A DNA stretch of 64,000 nucleotides from Myxococcales bacterium (GCA_016793465.1 JAEUJW010000066.1:124001-188000); one strand, 5' to 3'. Shown: positions 1 through 9,041, numbered from the stretch's first letter. Numbers and translations: made by a program. Notes: generated from the sequence alone by a model not told the origin.

Positions 1-1351
1 AGAGCAGCAGGAGGTTCGGGTCCTCGAGGAAGCGGCGGACCTCCTGCAGGAAGCTCGCGCCCTCGAAGCCGTCGACCACGCGGTGGTCGAACGAGGCCGA
101 GAGGTTCATCTGGTGGCCGATGACGATGTTGTCACGCTCGTCGACGATCGGCACCTTGCGGATGGCATGCACCCCGAGGATCCCGACCTCGGGGAAGTTG
201 AGGATCGGCGTGGCCAGGAGCCCTCCGATGTTGCCGAGGCTCGAGATCGTGAAGGTCGACCCGGTCAGCTCCTCGCGCGTGCACGCGCCCTTGCGCGCCG
301 CCTCGCCGAGGCGCGCAACCTCGCGGCCGATGTCGAGGATGCTGAGCCGGTCCGCCGCGTGCACCACCGGGACCATCAGCCCCTGGTCGGTCGCCGCCGC
401 GATGCCGATGCTGTAGCGCTTCTTCAAGATGATGCGCGCGCCCGCCTCGTCGAGCTCCGCGTTGACGATCGGGAACTTCTTCAGCGCGTGGATCGCCGCC
501 TTCACGATGAACGGCAAGAACGTCAGGCTCACGCCCTGCTCCGCCGCCGCCGCCTTGGCCTCGGCCCGCAGCCGCACCAGCTTGCTGACGTTGACCGTCT
601 CGACGTACGTGTAGTGCACCGCCGTCGTGTACGAGCGGACCATGCCGTCGGCGATCCTCCGGCGCATGCCGCGGAACGGGATCACCTCGTCGCCGGACGA
701 CGGCTCGGCCGCGTGCGCGGGCGCGGCCGGCTTCGCGGGCGCGGGCTTCGCCGGCGCGGGCGCGGCCCTCTCGAGCGCGGGCTTGGCGGGCTCGGCCCTG
801 GTCGGGGCGCTGTAGGCCGGCGCCGCCGCGGCCACCGGCGCCGCCTCGCGGACCGCCGCCGCACCTGTCCCTGCGTACAGGTCGGACGCGGCCGCCACCG
901 CGGTGCGCGGCGACTCCTTGGCGCGCAGCACGTCGGACTTGGTGATGCGCCCGCGCTCGTCGACCGGCAGCTCCGCGAGGTCGATGCCCGACTCCCGCGC
1001 GAGCGCACGCGCGGCCGGCGTCGCCAGCACGGACCCGCTGCTCGCGCGCGCCGGGGCCTCGACCGTCGGAGCCGCCGGAGCCTGCGCCGGAGCGGCCTCC
1101 GCCCGCGGCGCCGAGCCGGCCTCGAGGATCGCGATCACCTGGTCGACCGCGCAGATGTCCCCCACCGCGGCGACGAGCTCACGCACCGTCGCGGCGATCG
1201 GCGACGGCACCTCGATCGTCGCCTTGTCGGTCATCACCTCGACGAGGGCCTCGTTGGCCTGGACCGCCTCGCCCGGCTGCTTGTGCCAGCGGACGATCTC
1301 CCCCTCGACCACGCCCTCCCCGATCTCCGGAAGCTTGAACTCGAACGCCAT
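1..1351 (-). CDS. Dihydrolipoamide acyltransferase (E2) of a 2-oxoacid dehydrogenase complex, 3' end cut by window edge
   Basis: This is the E2 core that carries acyl groups on lipoate and passes them to CoA. About 450 residues are visible. An N-terminal lipoyl domain has the lipoyl lysine at about residue 43 in MTDKATIEV. An E3/E1-binding segment (LATPAARALARESGIDLAEL) follows, then a long Ala/Pro linker and the catalytic domain with the DHRVVDG motif at window positions about 68-90. Only a few C-terminal residues seem to be missing. The ATG is preceded by a good ribosome binding site (GGAGAG). It lies 18 nt after the E1beta gene and is clearly the last of three co-directional genes. The substrate (pyruvate, branched-chain or acetoin type) cannot be told from the sequence. 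The linker contains one copy of the CTGT-N8-ACAG palindrome. Confidence 0.93.
   Translation of the reverse strand, partial: MAFEFKLPEIGEGVVEGEIVRWHKQPGEAVQANEALVEVMTDKATIEVPSPIAATVRELVAAVGDICAVDQVIAILEAGSAPRAEAAPAQAPAAPTVEAPARASSGSVLATPAARALARESGIDLAELPVDERGRITKSDVLRAKESPRTAVAAASDLYAGTGAAAVREAAPVAAAAPAYSAPTRAEPAKPALERAAPAPAKPAPAKPAAPAHAAEPSSGDEVIPFRGMRRRIADGMVRSYTTAVHYTYVETVNVSKLVRLRAEAKAAAAEQGVSLTFLPFIVKAAIHALKKFPIVNAELDEAGARIILKKRYSIGIAAATDQGLMVPVVHAADRLSILDIGREVARLGEAARKGACTREELTGSTFTISSLGNIGGLLATPILNFPEVGILGVHAIRKVPIVDERDNIVIGHQMNLSASFDHRVVDGFEGASFLQEVRRFLEDPNLLLL
865..880. repeat. Interspersed palindrome copy inside the E2 linker
   Basis: CTGT-N8-ACAG core within the 20-bp palindrome ACCTGTCCCTGCGTACAGGT (863-882). 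It lies in the Ala/Pro-rich linker of the E2 gene, where an extra peptide would be tolerated. Confidence 0.55.
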
Positions 1352-1369
1352 GATTGAAACTCTCTCCGG

Positions 1370-2332
1370 TCAGAAGGTGGCCACCTGGGAGATCGCAGCC
1401 GCGATCGCCTCGACGCTCGGCAGGCCCGCGACCTCGTCGCGGCCCGTGTGAGGCCCGCTCGTGCCGGTCACCCGCAGCACCGGCGCGTCGAGGTGCAGGA
1501 TCGCCCGGTCCGCCAGCAGCGCGACCAGCTCGGCGCCGGGCCCGTACGCCCGCCCGCCCGCGTGGGTCACCACCAGCTTGCCCGTCGTCGCCGCCGCGAC
1601 GACGCCCTGCTCGTCGAGCGGCGCGAGCCCGCTGACCTCGACGATCGCAGCGTCGACCCCGCAGGTCTCGACCGCCGCGAACGCCTGGTCGACCGCCGCG
1701 CCGATCGCTAACACCGTCGCCGCCGAGCCCTCGCGTACCACCCGCGTCGCGCCCAGCGGCCGCCCGAGGCTGTCCTTGAAGTCAGATCGGTCGAGCTCGC
1801 GCAGCAGCAGCGCCCGCGGCAGCAGCAGCACCGTCGGCGCGTCGCCCTGGTCGAAGCTGGCGGCCGCCCGCAGGGTCGCCGGGGCCTCCGCGGCGTCGCC
1901 GAGCACGATCACCCGCAGCCCCGGGATCCCCGCGATCGCCCCGTCCGGAGCGTCCGCCGCGTCGCCGCCGAGCCCGAACCCCGGGCCCGTCGGCGCCACG
2001 ATCAGCACCGGCGCGTTGCGCTCGCCGTCGGCCGTCGCGGAGATCCTCCCGAGCTCGCGCAGCGCCGCATAACCCTCGAGCAACCCGCTCGCCGACGGCA
2101 GCGCCACGATCGGCCGCCGCCCCGCCAGCGCCAGCCCGGTCGCGTGCGCCAGGCAGGCCGCCGGCGCCAGCGGCGTGGCCAGCACGCGCAGCCCGAGCGC
2201 CGGGTCCTCCATCACCGAGCGCGACAGCCCCAGCATCCCGCCGGTGCGCACGTCCTCGCCGAGCAGCACGCGCCGTCCGTCCTCGCGCAGCAGCTCCGCC
2301 ATCACTCCCGCGAGCGCCGTCAGCACGTTCAT
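1370..2332 (-). CDS. 2-oxoacid dehydrogenase E1 component, beta subunit (divergent)
   Basis: A 320-residue protein matching the transketolase-like beta subunit of E1, which with the alpha subunit would decarboxylate a 2-oxoacid using thiamine diphosphate. The family block GEDV..GG near the N-terminus is present. However, the usual TPIAE block reads TPLAP, so the glutamate that activates the ThDP aminopyrimidine ring is absent, and the HSQS-type loop is replaced by an Ala/Gly-rich stretch. The start chosen is the ATG whose last bases overlap the E1alpha stop (ATGA), a sign of translational coupling. It is probably a real, translated gene; whether it is catalytically active is doubtful. Confidence 0.85.
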   Translation of the reverse strand: MNVLTALAGVMAELLREDGRRVLLGEDVRTGGMLGLSRSVMEDPALGLRVLATPLAPAACLAHATGLALAGRRPIVALPSASGLLEGYAALRELGRISATADGERNAPVLIVAPTGPGFGLGGDAADAPDGAIAGIPGLRVIVLGDAAEAPATLRAAASFDQGDAPTVLLLPRALLLRELDRSDFKDSLGRPLGATRVVREGSAATVLAIGAAVDQAFAAVETCGVDAAIVEVSGLAPLDEQGVVAAATTGKLVVTHAGGRAYGPGAELVALLADRAILHLDAPVLRVTGTSGPHTGRDEVAGLPSVEAIAAAISQVATF

Positions 2333-3264
2333 GTCGCCGCCTCCTGCCGCAACGCGTGCCCGAACGCCCGCTCGAGCTGTCCGCGCACCTCCGCCTCGAT
2401 CACGTCCTGGAACGTCGGCGTCCACACGCCCTCACGATCGAGGTGTCGCCGCAGCCGCTCGATCGGGTCGCGGTGCGCGGGCGCCTCCGGGCTCTGCTCC
2501 GAGCGCGTCACCACCGCCTCGATCAGCCCCGGCCCGCGACCGTCACGCGCCCGCCGGAACGCCTGCTCGAGCCCCGCGTACACGCTGACAACGTCGGCTC
2601 CGTCGACCCGCCGCGACCACATCCCGCAGGCCTTGACCCGCTCCGCCACGCTGTCGCCGAGCAGGCCCGCCTCGGCCGGCGCTCCATCGGGCCACAGCGC
2701 GCTCTTGCAGACCAGCACGAGCGGCAGATCGCAGGCCACCGCCAGCGCGACAGTCTCGTGGAACATCCCGGTGGTCGTCAGCCCCTCGCCGAACAGCACC
2801 GCGGTCATGCGCCCCGGCCCGGCCAGCTTCTGCGCGTGGGCCTGCCCGGCCGCCAGCGGCAGCTGCAGCCCGAGCGTCTCCGGCGCATGAGCAATGCCCA
2901 GATCCGCCGCCGCCACCGCGCCGGTGCGCCCGTTGTACGTGCTGCCGAGCACCTGCTGGGCGAACTCGTCGAGGTCCATGCCGCGGATCGGCGCGAGCGC
3001 CAGGTCTCGCGGCCCGGGGTACAGCCAGTCCTCGGGACCGGCGAGCATCGCAGCGATCACCGCCACTGCTTCTTCACCCGCGCTCGCCGCCCACATCGGC
3101 AGCGCCAGCCGCGAAAGCCGCAGGTCGAGGCACCGCGCGGCCACCAGTTTCTTGTAGAGCGCCCGCAGGTCGAGCCCGTGCGCCGCGCGCTTGTCGAGGA
3201 GCTGACCTTCGGGATCCAGACAGATCTCGACCCCTTCGGGCTCGGGCGACGGTTCCATGGCCAC
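2329..3264 (-). CDS. 2-oxoacid dehydrogenase E1 component, alpha subunit (divergent)
   Basis: 311 residues, first gene of the leftward E1alpha-E1beta-E2 operon. The N-terminal half has the family fold signature (YKKLVAARCLDLRLSRL, then WAASAGEEAVAV). The ThDP-binding motif, normally GDG followed about 25-30 residues later by NN, reads GEG (FGEGLTTTGMFHE), and the Asn pair is replaced by KSA in LVCKSALWP. Both changes affect Mg-diphosphate contacts. The start is a GTG two codons before an internal ATG; a TAGAAC hexamer lies 11 nt upstream. It could be an atypical dehydrogenase or a non-catalytic scaffold subunit. Confidence 0.82.
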   Translation of the reverse strand: MAMEPSPEPEGVEICLDPEGQLLDKRAAHGLDLRALYKKLVAARCLDLRLSRLALPMWAASAGEEAVAVIAAMLAGPEDWLYPGPRDLALAPIRGMDLDEFAQQVLGSTYNGRTGAVAAADLGIAHAPETLGLQLPLAAGQAHAQKLAGPGRMTAVLFGEGLTTTGMFHETVALAVACDLPLVLVCKSALWPDGAPAEAGLLGDSVAERVKACGMWSRRVDGADVVSVYAGLEQAFRRARDGRGPGLIEAVVTRSEQSPEAPAHRDPIERLRRHLDREGVWTPTFQDVIEAEVRGQLERAFGHALRQEAAT

Positions 3265-3505
3265 GGTGGGCCAGGGTTCTATCTGCCCCCCGAAACCCCG
3301 TCAAGGCCGCCCGCGGCGCCTCCACGGGCCCGTGACGTACCGCTCGCCGGACGCGCCCGCGGCGTGCACCTGCGTTCACCGCACAGCTGTCCGCCCGCTC
3401 CGCCACGCCCTCGCAGCCTACGGCCTGCGAGCCCTGCGGGCCTGCACAGTCGCCGCCGCCGCACGCCCGCACAGTCGCGCGAGCGGGCCGCGCAACGATC
3501 TCGCG

Positions 3506-4240
3506 TCACGCCTCGCGCGGCTGGTCGCAGCAGAACAGGGTCGCCACGGCCGCGCCCGCGTTGGCGATCTCCCGCACCTGTCCCGGAGGCCAGATCCACG
3601 GATCGAAGCCCGCCTCGCGCACCCCGCCGCGCACCAGCTCGCCGCGCACCGGCCACTCGATGCCCGCCGCCCGCTTGGGCCCCGCCGTCAGTTGCACGTG
3701 CGGCGCGACCACCCCACCCGGACGCACGTGCAGCAGGAACAGCCCCGACTCCTGCGTCTCGAGCACGACCTCCACGCTGCCGAACTCGGTCGGCGTCACG
3801 CGGCGGGGGAAGTCCGCCTGCCGCCGCAGCGCCGTCACGCCCGCGACCACCCCCGCCCCGAAGCCTTGCCCGCGCGCCTGGACCGCCCGCGGCACCCGCC
3901 CCTTGTACTTGCGCAGGCGTCCGCGCAGCGCCTCCGGCTTGTCGAGCTCGAGTCGGACCTCCTCGACCTGCGGGTGACAGGCCAGCAGCATCGCCGCCAG
4001 CTCGTGCGCCGCCGACTCGAGCAGGCGGTAGCGGCGAAACGCCAGCAGCGCCGCGATCTCCCCGGCCACGCGCGCGTAGTCGCAGGTCTCGCCGATGTGG
4101 CACGACGTCCCGGCCCGCGTCAGGTCGAGCCGCAGCTCGGCGGCCACCACCAGGGTCTGTTCGCGGTCGCGTTCGTCGGGGTTCACACCGATCGTGCAGA
4201 CCAGCTCGAGGTCGCGGATCCGGATCGCGTCGCGGGACAT
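3506..4240 (-). CDS. folB: Dihydroneopterin aldolase fused to a C-terminal cupin-like domain
   Basis: 244 residues. Residues 1-120 match dihydroneopterin aldolase (folate synthesis: dihydroneopterin to hydroxymethyl-dihydropterin plus glycolaldehyde), with the [12 protein letters not shown] start block and the C-terminal LDKPEALRG block. Stand-alone FolB is about 120 residues. The remaining 120 residues look like a small cupin-type beta barrel ([16 protein letters not shown], then a [10 protein letters not shown] segment), so this is a fusion. The gene is divergent from aspartate kinase. TATAAG lies 9 nt before the ATG and there is no ribosome binding site, suggesting a leaderless message. 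Confidence 0.85.
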   Translation of the reverse strand: MSRDAIRIRDLELVCTIGVNPDERDREQTLVVAAELRLDLTRAGTSCHIGETCDYARVAGEIAALLAFRRYRLLESAAHELAAMLLACHPQVEEVRLELDKPEALRGRLRKYKGRVPRAVQARGQGFGAGVVAGVTALRRQADFPRRVTPTEFGSVEVVLETQESGLFLLHVRPGGVVAPHVQLTAGPKRAAGIEWPVRGELVRGGVREAGFDPWIWPPGQVREIANAGAAVATLFCCDQPREA

Positions 4241-4249
4241 GGCTCGCGT

Positions 4250-4267
4250 CTTATACCCTGCTATAAC
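4250..4267. promoter_or_regulatory. Divergent -10 elements for folB and lysC
   Basis: TATAAG (minus strand, 4250-4255) lies 9 nt before the folB ATG, and TATAAC (plus strand, 4262-4267) lies 7 nt before the lysC GTG. The start codons are only 34 bases apart, so both promoters are packed between them and the transcripts can hardly have leaders. No clear -35 boxes outside the neighbouring gene starts are visible. Confidence 0.5.
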
Positions 4268-4274
4268 CGCGCGC

Positions 4275-5564
4275 GTGAGCTCGCCAGCCCTGGGCCCGCA
4301 GCCCGCCTCCCCCGCCCCCGTGGTGATGAAGTTCGGCGGCAGCAGCGTCGCCGACCTCGAGCGCCTGCGGGCCGTCGCCCGCCGCGTGGTCGACCGGGCC
4401 GCCAGCCAGCCGGTCGTCGTCGTCGTCTCGGCCATGGGCAAGACCACCAACGCCCTGCTCGAGCAGGCCCGGGCCCTCGCCGATCCTCCCCCCGCCCGCG
4501 AGCTCGACATGCTGCTCAGCACCGGCGAGCGCGAGTCGATGACCCTCCTCGCCATCGCCATCCACGCCCTCGGCCGCCGGGCGATCAGCCTGACCGGCTC
4601 GCAGTGCGGCATCCTCACCGATCACCAGCACGGCCGCGCCCGCATCATGGAGGTCCGACCGTTTCGCATCCTCGACGAGCTGCACGCCGGCAACATCGTC
4701 ATCGTCGGCGGCTTCCAGGGCGTCAGCTACAAGCGCGAGGTCACCACGCTCGGCCGCGGCGGCAGCGACACCACCGCCGTCGCCCTCGCCGCCGCGCTCG
4801 CGGCCGACTGCGAGATCTACAGCGACGTCGACGGCGTCTACACCGGGGATCCCCGCGAGGTCCCCGAGGCCCGCCGCCTGTCCGAGATCTCCTACGAAGA
4901 GATGCAGGCCCTCGCCCGCGCCGGCGCCAAGGTCCTCCACGCCCAGGCCGTCCAGCTCGCCGAAGAACGCGGCATCGCCATCTACGCCCGCCACACCCGG
5001 CCCGATGTCCCGGGCGAGACCGTCATCCGGCAAAACCCCTCGCGCGCCTCCGGCGTCCGCGCCGTCGCCTCCGACCCCGCCGTCGCCACCCTCCACCTCC
5101 GCCTCACCGGTCCGCTCGGTCCTCCCGCCCCCACCTCACCTTCTTCTGCGAGTCGAGCGCGCGCCGGCCTGCCCGCGCTGTTCGCCCCCCTCGGCCTGTG
5201 CGCCCTCGACGTCGGCGAGCTCTCCGCCGACGGCCTCGTCTCGTGGACGCAACGCACCGACGCGGCCGACGTCATCGCTCGCTTCGGCGCGCTCGCCCGC
5301 GGCCTCGCCGCGCACGTCGCCGAGGTCGCCTGCCACGACGGCCTCGCCCTCGTGAGCTGCGTCGGCGTCGGCCTCGAGGACCGCCCCGACATCCTGGTCC
5401 GCGCGTGCGAGGTGCTCGCCGCGGTCGGTGTCCGCCCCCGCCGAACGATCACCGACTCGCGCACCCTCGCGTTCGTCGTCGCTTGCGAGCACCGCCTCGT
5501 CGCCGTCCGCGAGCTCCACGCCGCCTTCCTCGGCGGTTCGCGCGCGAAGCCGGACGCCGCCTGA
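4275..5564 (+). CDS. lysC: Aspartate kinase
   Basis: 429 residues. It phosphorylates L-aspartate at the head of the Lys/Met/Thr/diaminopimelate pathway. The kinase signature [11 protein letters not shown] is near the N-terminus, and the [15 protein letters not shown] nucleotide/Asp-binding block is at about residues 160-175. The C-terminal third carries two ACT-like segments that usually give feedback inhibition; the region between is Pro/Ser/Ala-rich. The GTG start was chosen for its position 7 nt after TATAAC and its fit to the usual distance from the KFGG motif. An ATG at 4326 is a shorter alternative. No operon partner is seen downstream. Confidence 0.93.
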   Translation: MSSPALGPQPASPAPVVMKFGGSSVADLERLRAVARRVVDRAASQPVVVVVSAMGKTTNALLEQARALADPPPARELDMLLSTGERESMTLLAIAIHALGRRAISLTGSQCGILTDHQHGRARIMEVRPFRILDELHAGNIVIVGGFQGVSYKREVTTLGRGGSDTTAVALAAALAADCEIYSDVDGVYTGDPREVPEARRLSEISYEEMQALARAGAKVLHAQAVQLAEERGIAIYARHTRPDVPGETVIRQNPSRASGVRAVASDPAVATLHLRLTGPLGPPAPTSPSSASRARAGLPALFAPLGLCALDVGELSADGLVSWTQRTDAADVIARFGALARGLAAHVAEVACHDGLALVSCVGVGLEDRPDILVRACEVLAAVGVRPRRTITDSRTLAFVVACEHRLVAVRELHAAFLGGSRAKPDAA

Positions 5565-5753
5565 ACTTCCGCAGCGTGCGAGGGACCACCGGCGTGCGAC
5601 GCGGATCGCACGCCTGCGCCGCACACGTTCGCCGTGGGACTTGGCGATTCGCGCTCTTCGGTCTACCTTGCGCCCCCCGCCGAGGCTGCGGTGAATCCCC
5701 GCGCCCTCGGCACGTCTCAGGCAGCCCACCTGCCGAACCTAAGGAGAACACAG

Positions 5754-6317
5754 ATGTTTAAGCACCTTACGCTCGTCCTCTGCGCCGGAACCCTGCTGTC
5801 CGGCTGCGTGATCACCACGGACGACACCTCGACCAACACCGACAGCAACAGCTCGGCCAACACCGACCCCGGCACCGACACCAGCGCGACCGGCGGCACC
5901 ACCGTCGACGAGCCGACCACCGCCGGCACCGACACCTCGGCCGACACGACCGGCGTCACCACCTCGCTGACGACCACCACCGACGCCACCACCGACGCCC
6001 CGACCACCGACGCCCCGACCACCGAGGCGACCACGACCGAGGGCACCACCGGCAACACCACCGGCACCGTCGATCCGGGCTGCGGCTGGTTCGACCGCCA
6101 GAACTATTACGCCTGCGCGCCCAACGGCGTGCCCGGCCTCGAGGACCCGGACGGCATCGACCCGATCTCCTGCGCCGACGGCCTCGTCGAGGGCGACAAG
6201 TGCTCGGACGTGGATGGCCCGGTCAGCAGCATCGGCTGCTGCACCCCCGAGGGCGTGCTGTTCTTCTGCGACACCGAGGGCAGCAACACGATCATCCGCG
6301 AGGACTGCAACGAGTAA
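5754..6317 (+). CDS. Lipoprotein with Thr-rich linker and Cys-rich C-terminal domain
   Basis: 187 residues, function unknown. It starts with a lipoprotein signal ending LLSGC (Cys at residue 18). A long Thr/Asp/Ala/Gly linker with repeated TTDAPTTDAP/TTEATTTEG units reaches about residue 105. A compact domain with seven Cys residues follows (DPGCGWFDRQ, then CSDVDG, IGCC, FFCDTEG and REDCNE). Such linkers hold a domain away from the membrane. AAGGAG lies 7 nt before the ATG, so translation is conventional. A strong intrinsic terminator follows. Confidence 0.85.
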   Translation: MFKHLTLVLCAGTLLSGCVITTDDTSTNTDSNSSANTDPGTDTSATGGTTVDEPTTAGTDTSADTTGVTTSLTTTTDATTDAPTTDAPTTEATTTEGTTGNTTGTVDPGCGWFDRQNYYACAPNGVPGLEDPDGIDPISCADGLVEGDKCSDVDGPVSSIGCCTPEGVLFFCDTEGSNTIIREDCNE

Positions 6318-6331
6318 CCGCCGCTCCTCCG

Positions 6332-6365
6332 AGCCCCGGCCCCGGCCTCGCGCCGGGGCTTTTTT
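6332..6365 (+). terminator. Intrinsic terminator
   Basis: Perfect 9-bp stem AGCCCCGGC (6332-6340) with GCCGGGGCT (6352-6360), followed at once by TTTTT. It sits 15 nt after the lipoprotein stop codon. Confidence 0.85.
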
Positions 6366-6389
6366 ATTGCGCGGCCCGCGGCCCGCGCG

Positions 6390-8048
6390 TCACCCGTGCA
6401 CGATCACCGTGCTGCCCGGGCTGTCGTCGGTCGCGTTGACCCCGTGCCAGCCCTCCGGTAAGAACGGCGTGGTCCAGTTGAACAGCCAGCGCGCGTCGCT
6501 CGGCCCGAGGTTCACGCACCCATGCGAGCGCACCGCTCCGAACCCGCGGTGCCAGAACGCCCCGTGCAGCGCGTAGCTGCCGAAGAAGAACATGGTCCAC
6601 GGGACATCCTGGATCGAGTAGTTGCCGTCCGACGCCGAGTTGCCGTCCATGGTCGTCGAGATGTGCTTGCTGTAGATCCGCCAGCGCCCGCTCGGCGTGT
6701 CGTACGGCTCCTCCTTGGAGCCCTTGCGCCCGGTCGACACCAGCGTCACGTACACCGGCCTGGTGCCCTCGTAGGCCACCAGCATCTGCTTCGACAGGCT
6801 CACGTCGATCCACCGCTCCCACGGGTCGAGCCCCTTCGGCAGCGCCTGCGGCTCCGGAATATTCAAGTGCTCCTTGCGGACCAGCAGCCCGTCCGCCGTG
6901 CGCATGTAGGCCCGCCCCTCGAGGTCGACCTCCTCCTCGAGGTCGAGGAACACCCGCTTGTCCAGCGACTTGACCGCCTTCAACTTCCCCTCGGGCGTCA
7001 GCTGGATCAGCTTGGTCTCCTTCTTCGTGTACCCGAACGGCCACGTCATCTCGCCGAGCGCGACCCCCTGGAAGTCCTTCTCCTCGTAGCCCGACACGTC
7101 GCCCGCCGACACGTACGCCCCGCGGGCCGTGCGGTAGTACGAGCGGTTGTCCTCGGTCGTCTTCTCGCCCAGCGACAGGAAGAACCCGCGCTCGAGCCAC
7201 GGCGTGTCCGGGCTCAGCGGCAGCTTCATGCTCAATAGTTCGTCGCGCGACGGCCCCGTCGCCACCGGCTCCGGCTCGCTCGCCGGCGGCTCGCTCGCCA
7301 CGCCCGGCAGCGGCGGCTCCTCGGTGCCACCCTTCTTCGCCGCCAGCTCGGCCTTGCGCAGCTTCTCCCGCTCCTCGCGCTGCACCACCATCGCCGCGAG
7401 CTCCTCGCTCGTCGGCACTCGCCACCACATCGGCCCGTTCCACCGGCGCACGAACCCGTACTCGTACGGCAGCGCCTGGTCCATCCGCGGCGCCGGCGGC
7501 GGATGGCGCAGCGGCGGCTCGCGCTCGCGGTCGACCACCAGCCCCTTGCTCGCGCACGCGAACCCGCCGGCGGGCAGGCCGTAGAACCCCTGCTTGCAGC
7601 CCTCGCCCTCGACCTTCTCGGTCACCATCGTGCGCGTGCCGATGCGCATGTACCCGAGCTTGTCCGCCGTCAGGCTCGGCTGCCCGTACACCGTCACCAC
7701 CTCGTACCCCGCCATCGCGTGCACCTTCAGGTCCGCGGGCGCCGGCACCGGCAGCGGCGGCTTCAGCCGCCCGTAGTCCTCGGGCATCGTCGGCTCCGCC
7801 GGCGCCGGCGGAGCGACGGCCTCCTCGCCGCCCTCGGCACCGATCCCGTCGTCGCCGCCCGCCTCTTCACCGGCCGCCTCGGGCTCCGCCGCCGCCTCGA
7901 CCGCCCGCGACGGCCCCGCCGCGACCGGCGAGACCTTCGCCGGCGCCGTGTTCGAGGCGACCGGAGACTGTTTGTGATCCACCCCTGGACCCGTGCAGCC
8001 GACCAGCGCAGCCAGGCCGAGGGCGGTCCATCGATGCGGTCCGGACAT
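6390..8048 (-). CDS. L,D-transpeptidase (YkuD) lipoprotein
   Basis: 552 residues. The protein has a lipoprotein signal (ALVGC) and a low-complexity Ala/Glu/Pro region to about residue 110. An SH3-like middle part follows, and then a C-terminal YkuD catalytic domain with YALHGAFWHRGFG and the active-site SHGCVNLGP. The Cys in SHGC forms the acyl-enzyme when peptidoglycan stems are 3-3 cross-linked or proteins are attached. It acts at the inner face of the outer membrane or in the periplasm. The start was chosen at the ATG that gives the signal peptide; TATGCA lies 6 nt upstream with no ribosome binding site. It is much longer than simple Ldt proteins (about 300 residues). Confidence 0.9.
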   Translation of the reverse strand: MSGPHRWTALGLAALVGCTGPGVDHKQSPVASNTAPAKVSPVAAGPSRAVEAAAEPEAAGEEAGGDDGIGAEGGEEAVAPPAPAEPTMPEDYGRLKPPLPVPAPADLKVHAMAGYEVVTVYGQPSLTADKLGYMRIGTRTMVTEKVEGEGCKQGFYGLPAGGFACASKGLVVDREREPPLRHPPPAPRMDQALPYEYGFVRRWNGPMWWRVPTSEELAAMVVQREEREKLRKAELAAKKGGTEEPPLPGVASEPPASEPEPVATGPSRDELLSMKLPLSPDTPWLERGFFLSLGEKTTEDNRSYYRTARGAYVSAGDVSGYEEKDFQGVALGEMTWPFGYTKKETKLIQLTPEGKLKAVKSLDKRVFLDLEEEVDLEGRAYMRTADGLLVRKEHLNIPEPQALPKGLDPWERWIDVSLSKQMLVAYEGTRPVYVTLVSTGRKGSKEEPYDTPSGRWRIYSKHISTTMDGNSASDGNYSIQDVPWTMFFFGSYALHGAFWHRGFGAVRSHGCVNLGPSDARWLFNWTTPFLPEGWHGVNATDDSPGSTVIVHG

Positions 8049-8180
8049 GCGGAGTGCATAGCGCACGCGCGGCCCCGCGAAAAGATTCCCGCAGGTGAGA
8101 CCCGAGCATCCGCCCGCGATCGACGCGACTCGCCTCACGAATCTCCCCGCCGCGCACCGATCTCCCGCCCGCCGGTGCGG

Positions 8181-8735
8181 CTAGCCGCTGGCGTTCGGCC
8201 GGGTGTCCGCGAACCAGCTCGCCAGCGTCGGCGCCACCCCTGCGGCGGTCAGGCGATCGATCGCCTCCTTCATCTCCTCCTGCTTCTTGCCCTCCGCGTC
8301 GAGCAGCACCAGCAGCGGGTACGACCCGGTCACCCCGCTCCAGCGCCGGCGCAGCGCGTCGAACTCGTCCATCCGCGTCGCCGCCTTCCAGTCCTCCTCC
8401 TTCAGCTCGAGGATCTGCACCCCGCCGATCTGCGCCGCCGGGTGCTTGTTGCCCAGCTCCGTCTCGATGTCGCGGCACGGCTCGCACCAGTCCGCCGAGA
8501 ACAGCACCGCCACGCGCTTGCCGTCGTCGACCGCCTGCGCCCGCAAGCGGTCGAACATCGCGGCCAGCGTCTCCTCGTCGCGCGGCCGCAGCCGCCGCAG
8601 CTCGTAGCCCACGAGGTCCGAGGTCGGCGTCGCCTTCGCGGAGGTCGTCGGCTTCGCCGCGGGTTCGGCCGGCGCCTGTCCGCACGCAAGCACCAGGGAG
8701 ATCGCCGCGAAGATGGAGCGAGAGCGCGCGCTCAT
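8181..8735 (-). CDS. Thioredoxin-like lipoprotein
   Basis: 184 residues. A lipoprotein signal ends LVLAC (Cys 18). A short Ala/Pro/Thr linker precedes a thioredoxin-fold domain with the redox motif WCEPC in VLFSADWCEPCRDIE. It resembles DsbD-C/DUF255-like periplasmic reductases with the cis-Pro block (GSYPLLVLLDAEGK). It probably handles disulfides or senses redox state in the envelope. CATGAT lies 8 nt before the ATG with no ribosome binding site. It lies downstream of the WYL regulator on the same strand, separated by 374 nt. Confidence 0.87.
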   Translation of the reverse strand: MSARSRSIFAAISLVLACGQAPAEPAAKPTTSAKATPTSDLVGYELRRLRPRDEETLAAMFDRLRAQAVDDGKRVAVLFSADWCEPCRDIETELGNKHPAAQIGGVQILELKEEDWKAATRMDEFDALRRRWSGVTGSYPLLVLLDAEGKKQEEMKEAIDRLTAAGVAPTLASWFADTRPNASG

Positions 8736-8824
8736 GTCGGCGCATCATGCCAAAGCCGCGGTCCGCGAGGAAGTCGGCCCCGACGACCGCCCCGCAGATC
8801 CGCCGAAAACCCCGGTAAACAAGG

Positions 8825-8867
8825 CTGTGGGGACGAACACGGCACCCGGCCGAGCTCGTCCCCACAG
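8825..8867. promoter_or_regulatory. 12-bp inverted repeat, possible operator or RNA hairpin
   Basis: CTGTGGGGACGA (8825-8836) and TCGTCCCCACAG (8856-8867) are perfect complements around a 19-nt spacer. It lies upstream of the thioredoxin-like lipoprotein gene (minus strand), about 90 nt before its start. No T-tract follows on either side. Confidence 0.5.
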
Positions 8868-8871
8868 GGGT

Positions 8872-8919
8872 TGAGGTCACCACACCCACCCCGCCAAGGA
8901 CAGCACCACGCTGACCTCA
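8872..8919. repeat. 8-bp inverted repeat TGAGGTCA / TGACCTCA
   Basis: TGAGGTCA (8872-8879) and its complement TGACCTCA (8912-8919) lie 32 nt apart, just beside the 12-bp repeat at 8825-8867. The intergenic stretch 8736-9109 otherwise holds one CTGTCC-type palindrome copy and a long GC hairpin; no gene is visible in it. Confidence 0.4.
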
Positions 8920-8988
8920 CGATGCATCTTGCCAGACCCTCGTGATCCCTGGGAGACAAAACACCCGCTCGCTTTCATCGCTGCGGGC

Positions 8989-9004
8989 CTGTCCCTTCGG
9001 ACAT
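8989..9004. repeat. Interspersed palindrome copy (intergenic)
   Basis: CTGTCCCTTCGGACAT, one mismatch from the full CTGT-N8-ACAG form; the stem encloses a TTCG-type loop. Confidence 0.5.
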
Positions 9005-9041
9005 GTGCGAAGCCAACCATCGCGCGCCGCTCCGCACCGAT

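Noticed and set aside
83..1357. Plus-strand 424-codon frame opposite the E2 gene
   Set aside because: Arg/Asp/His-rich shadow of the E2 gene, which has clear lipoyl and catalytic motifs on the minus strand.
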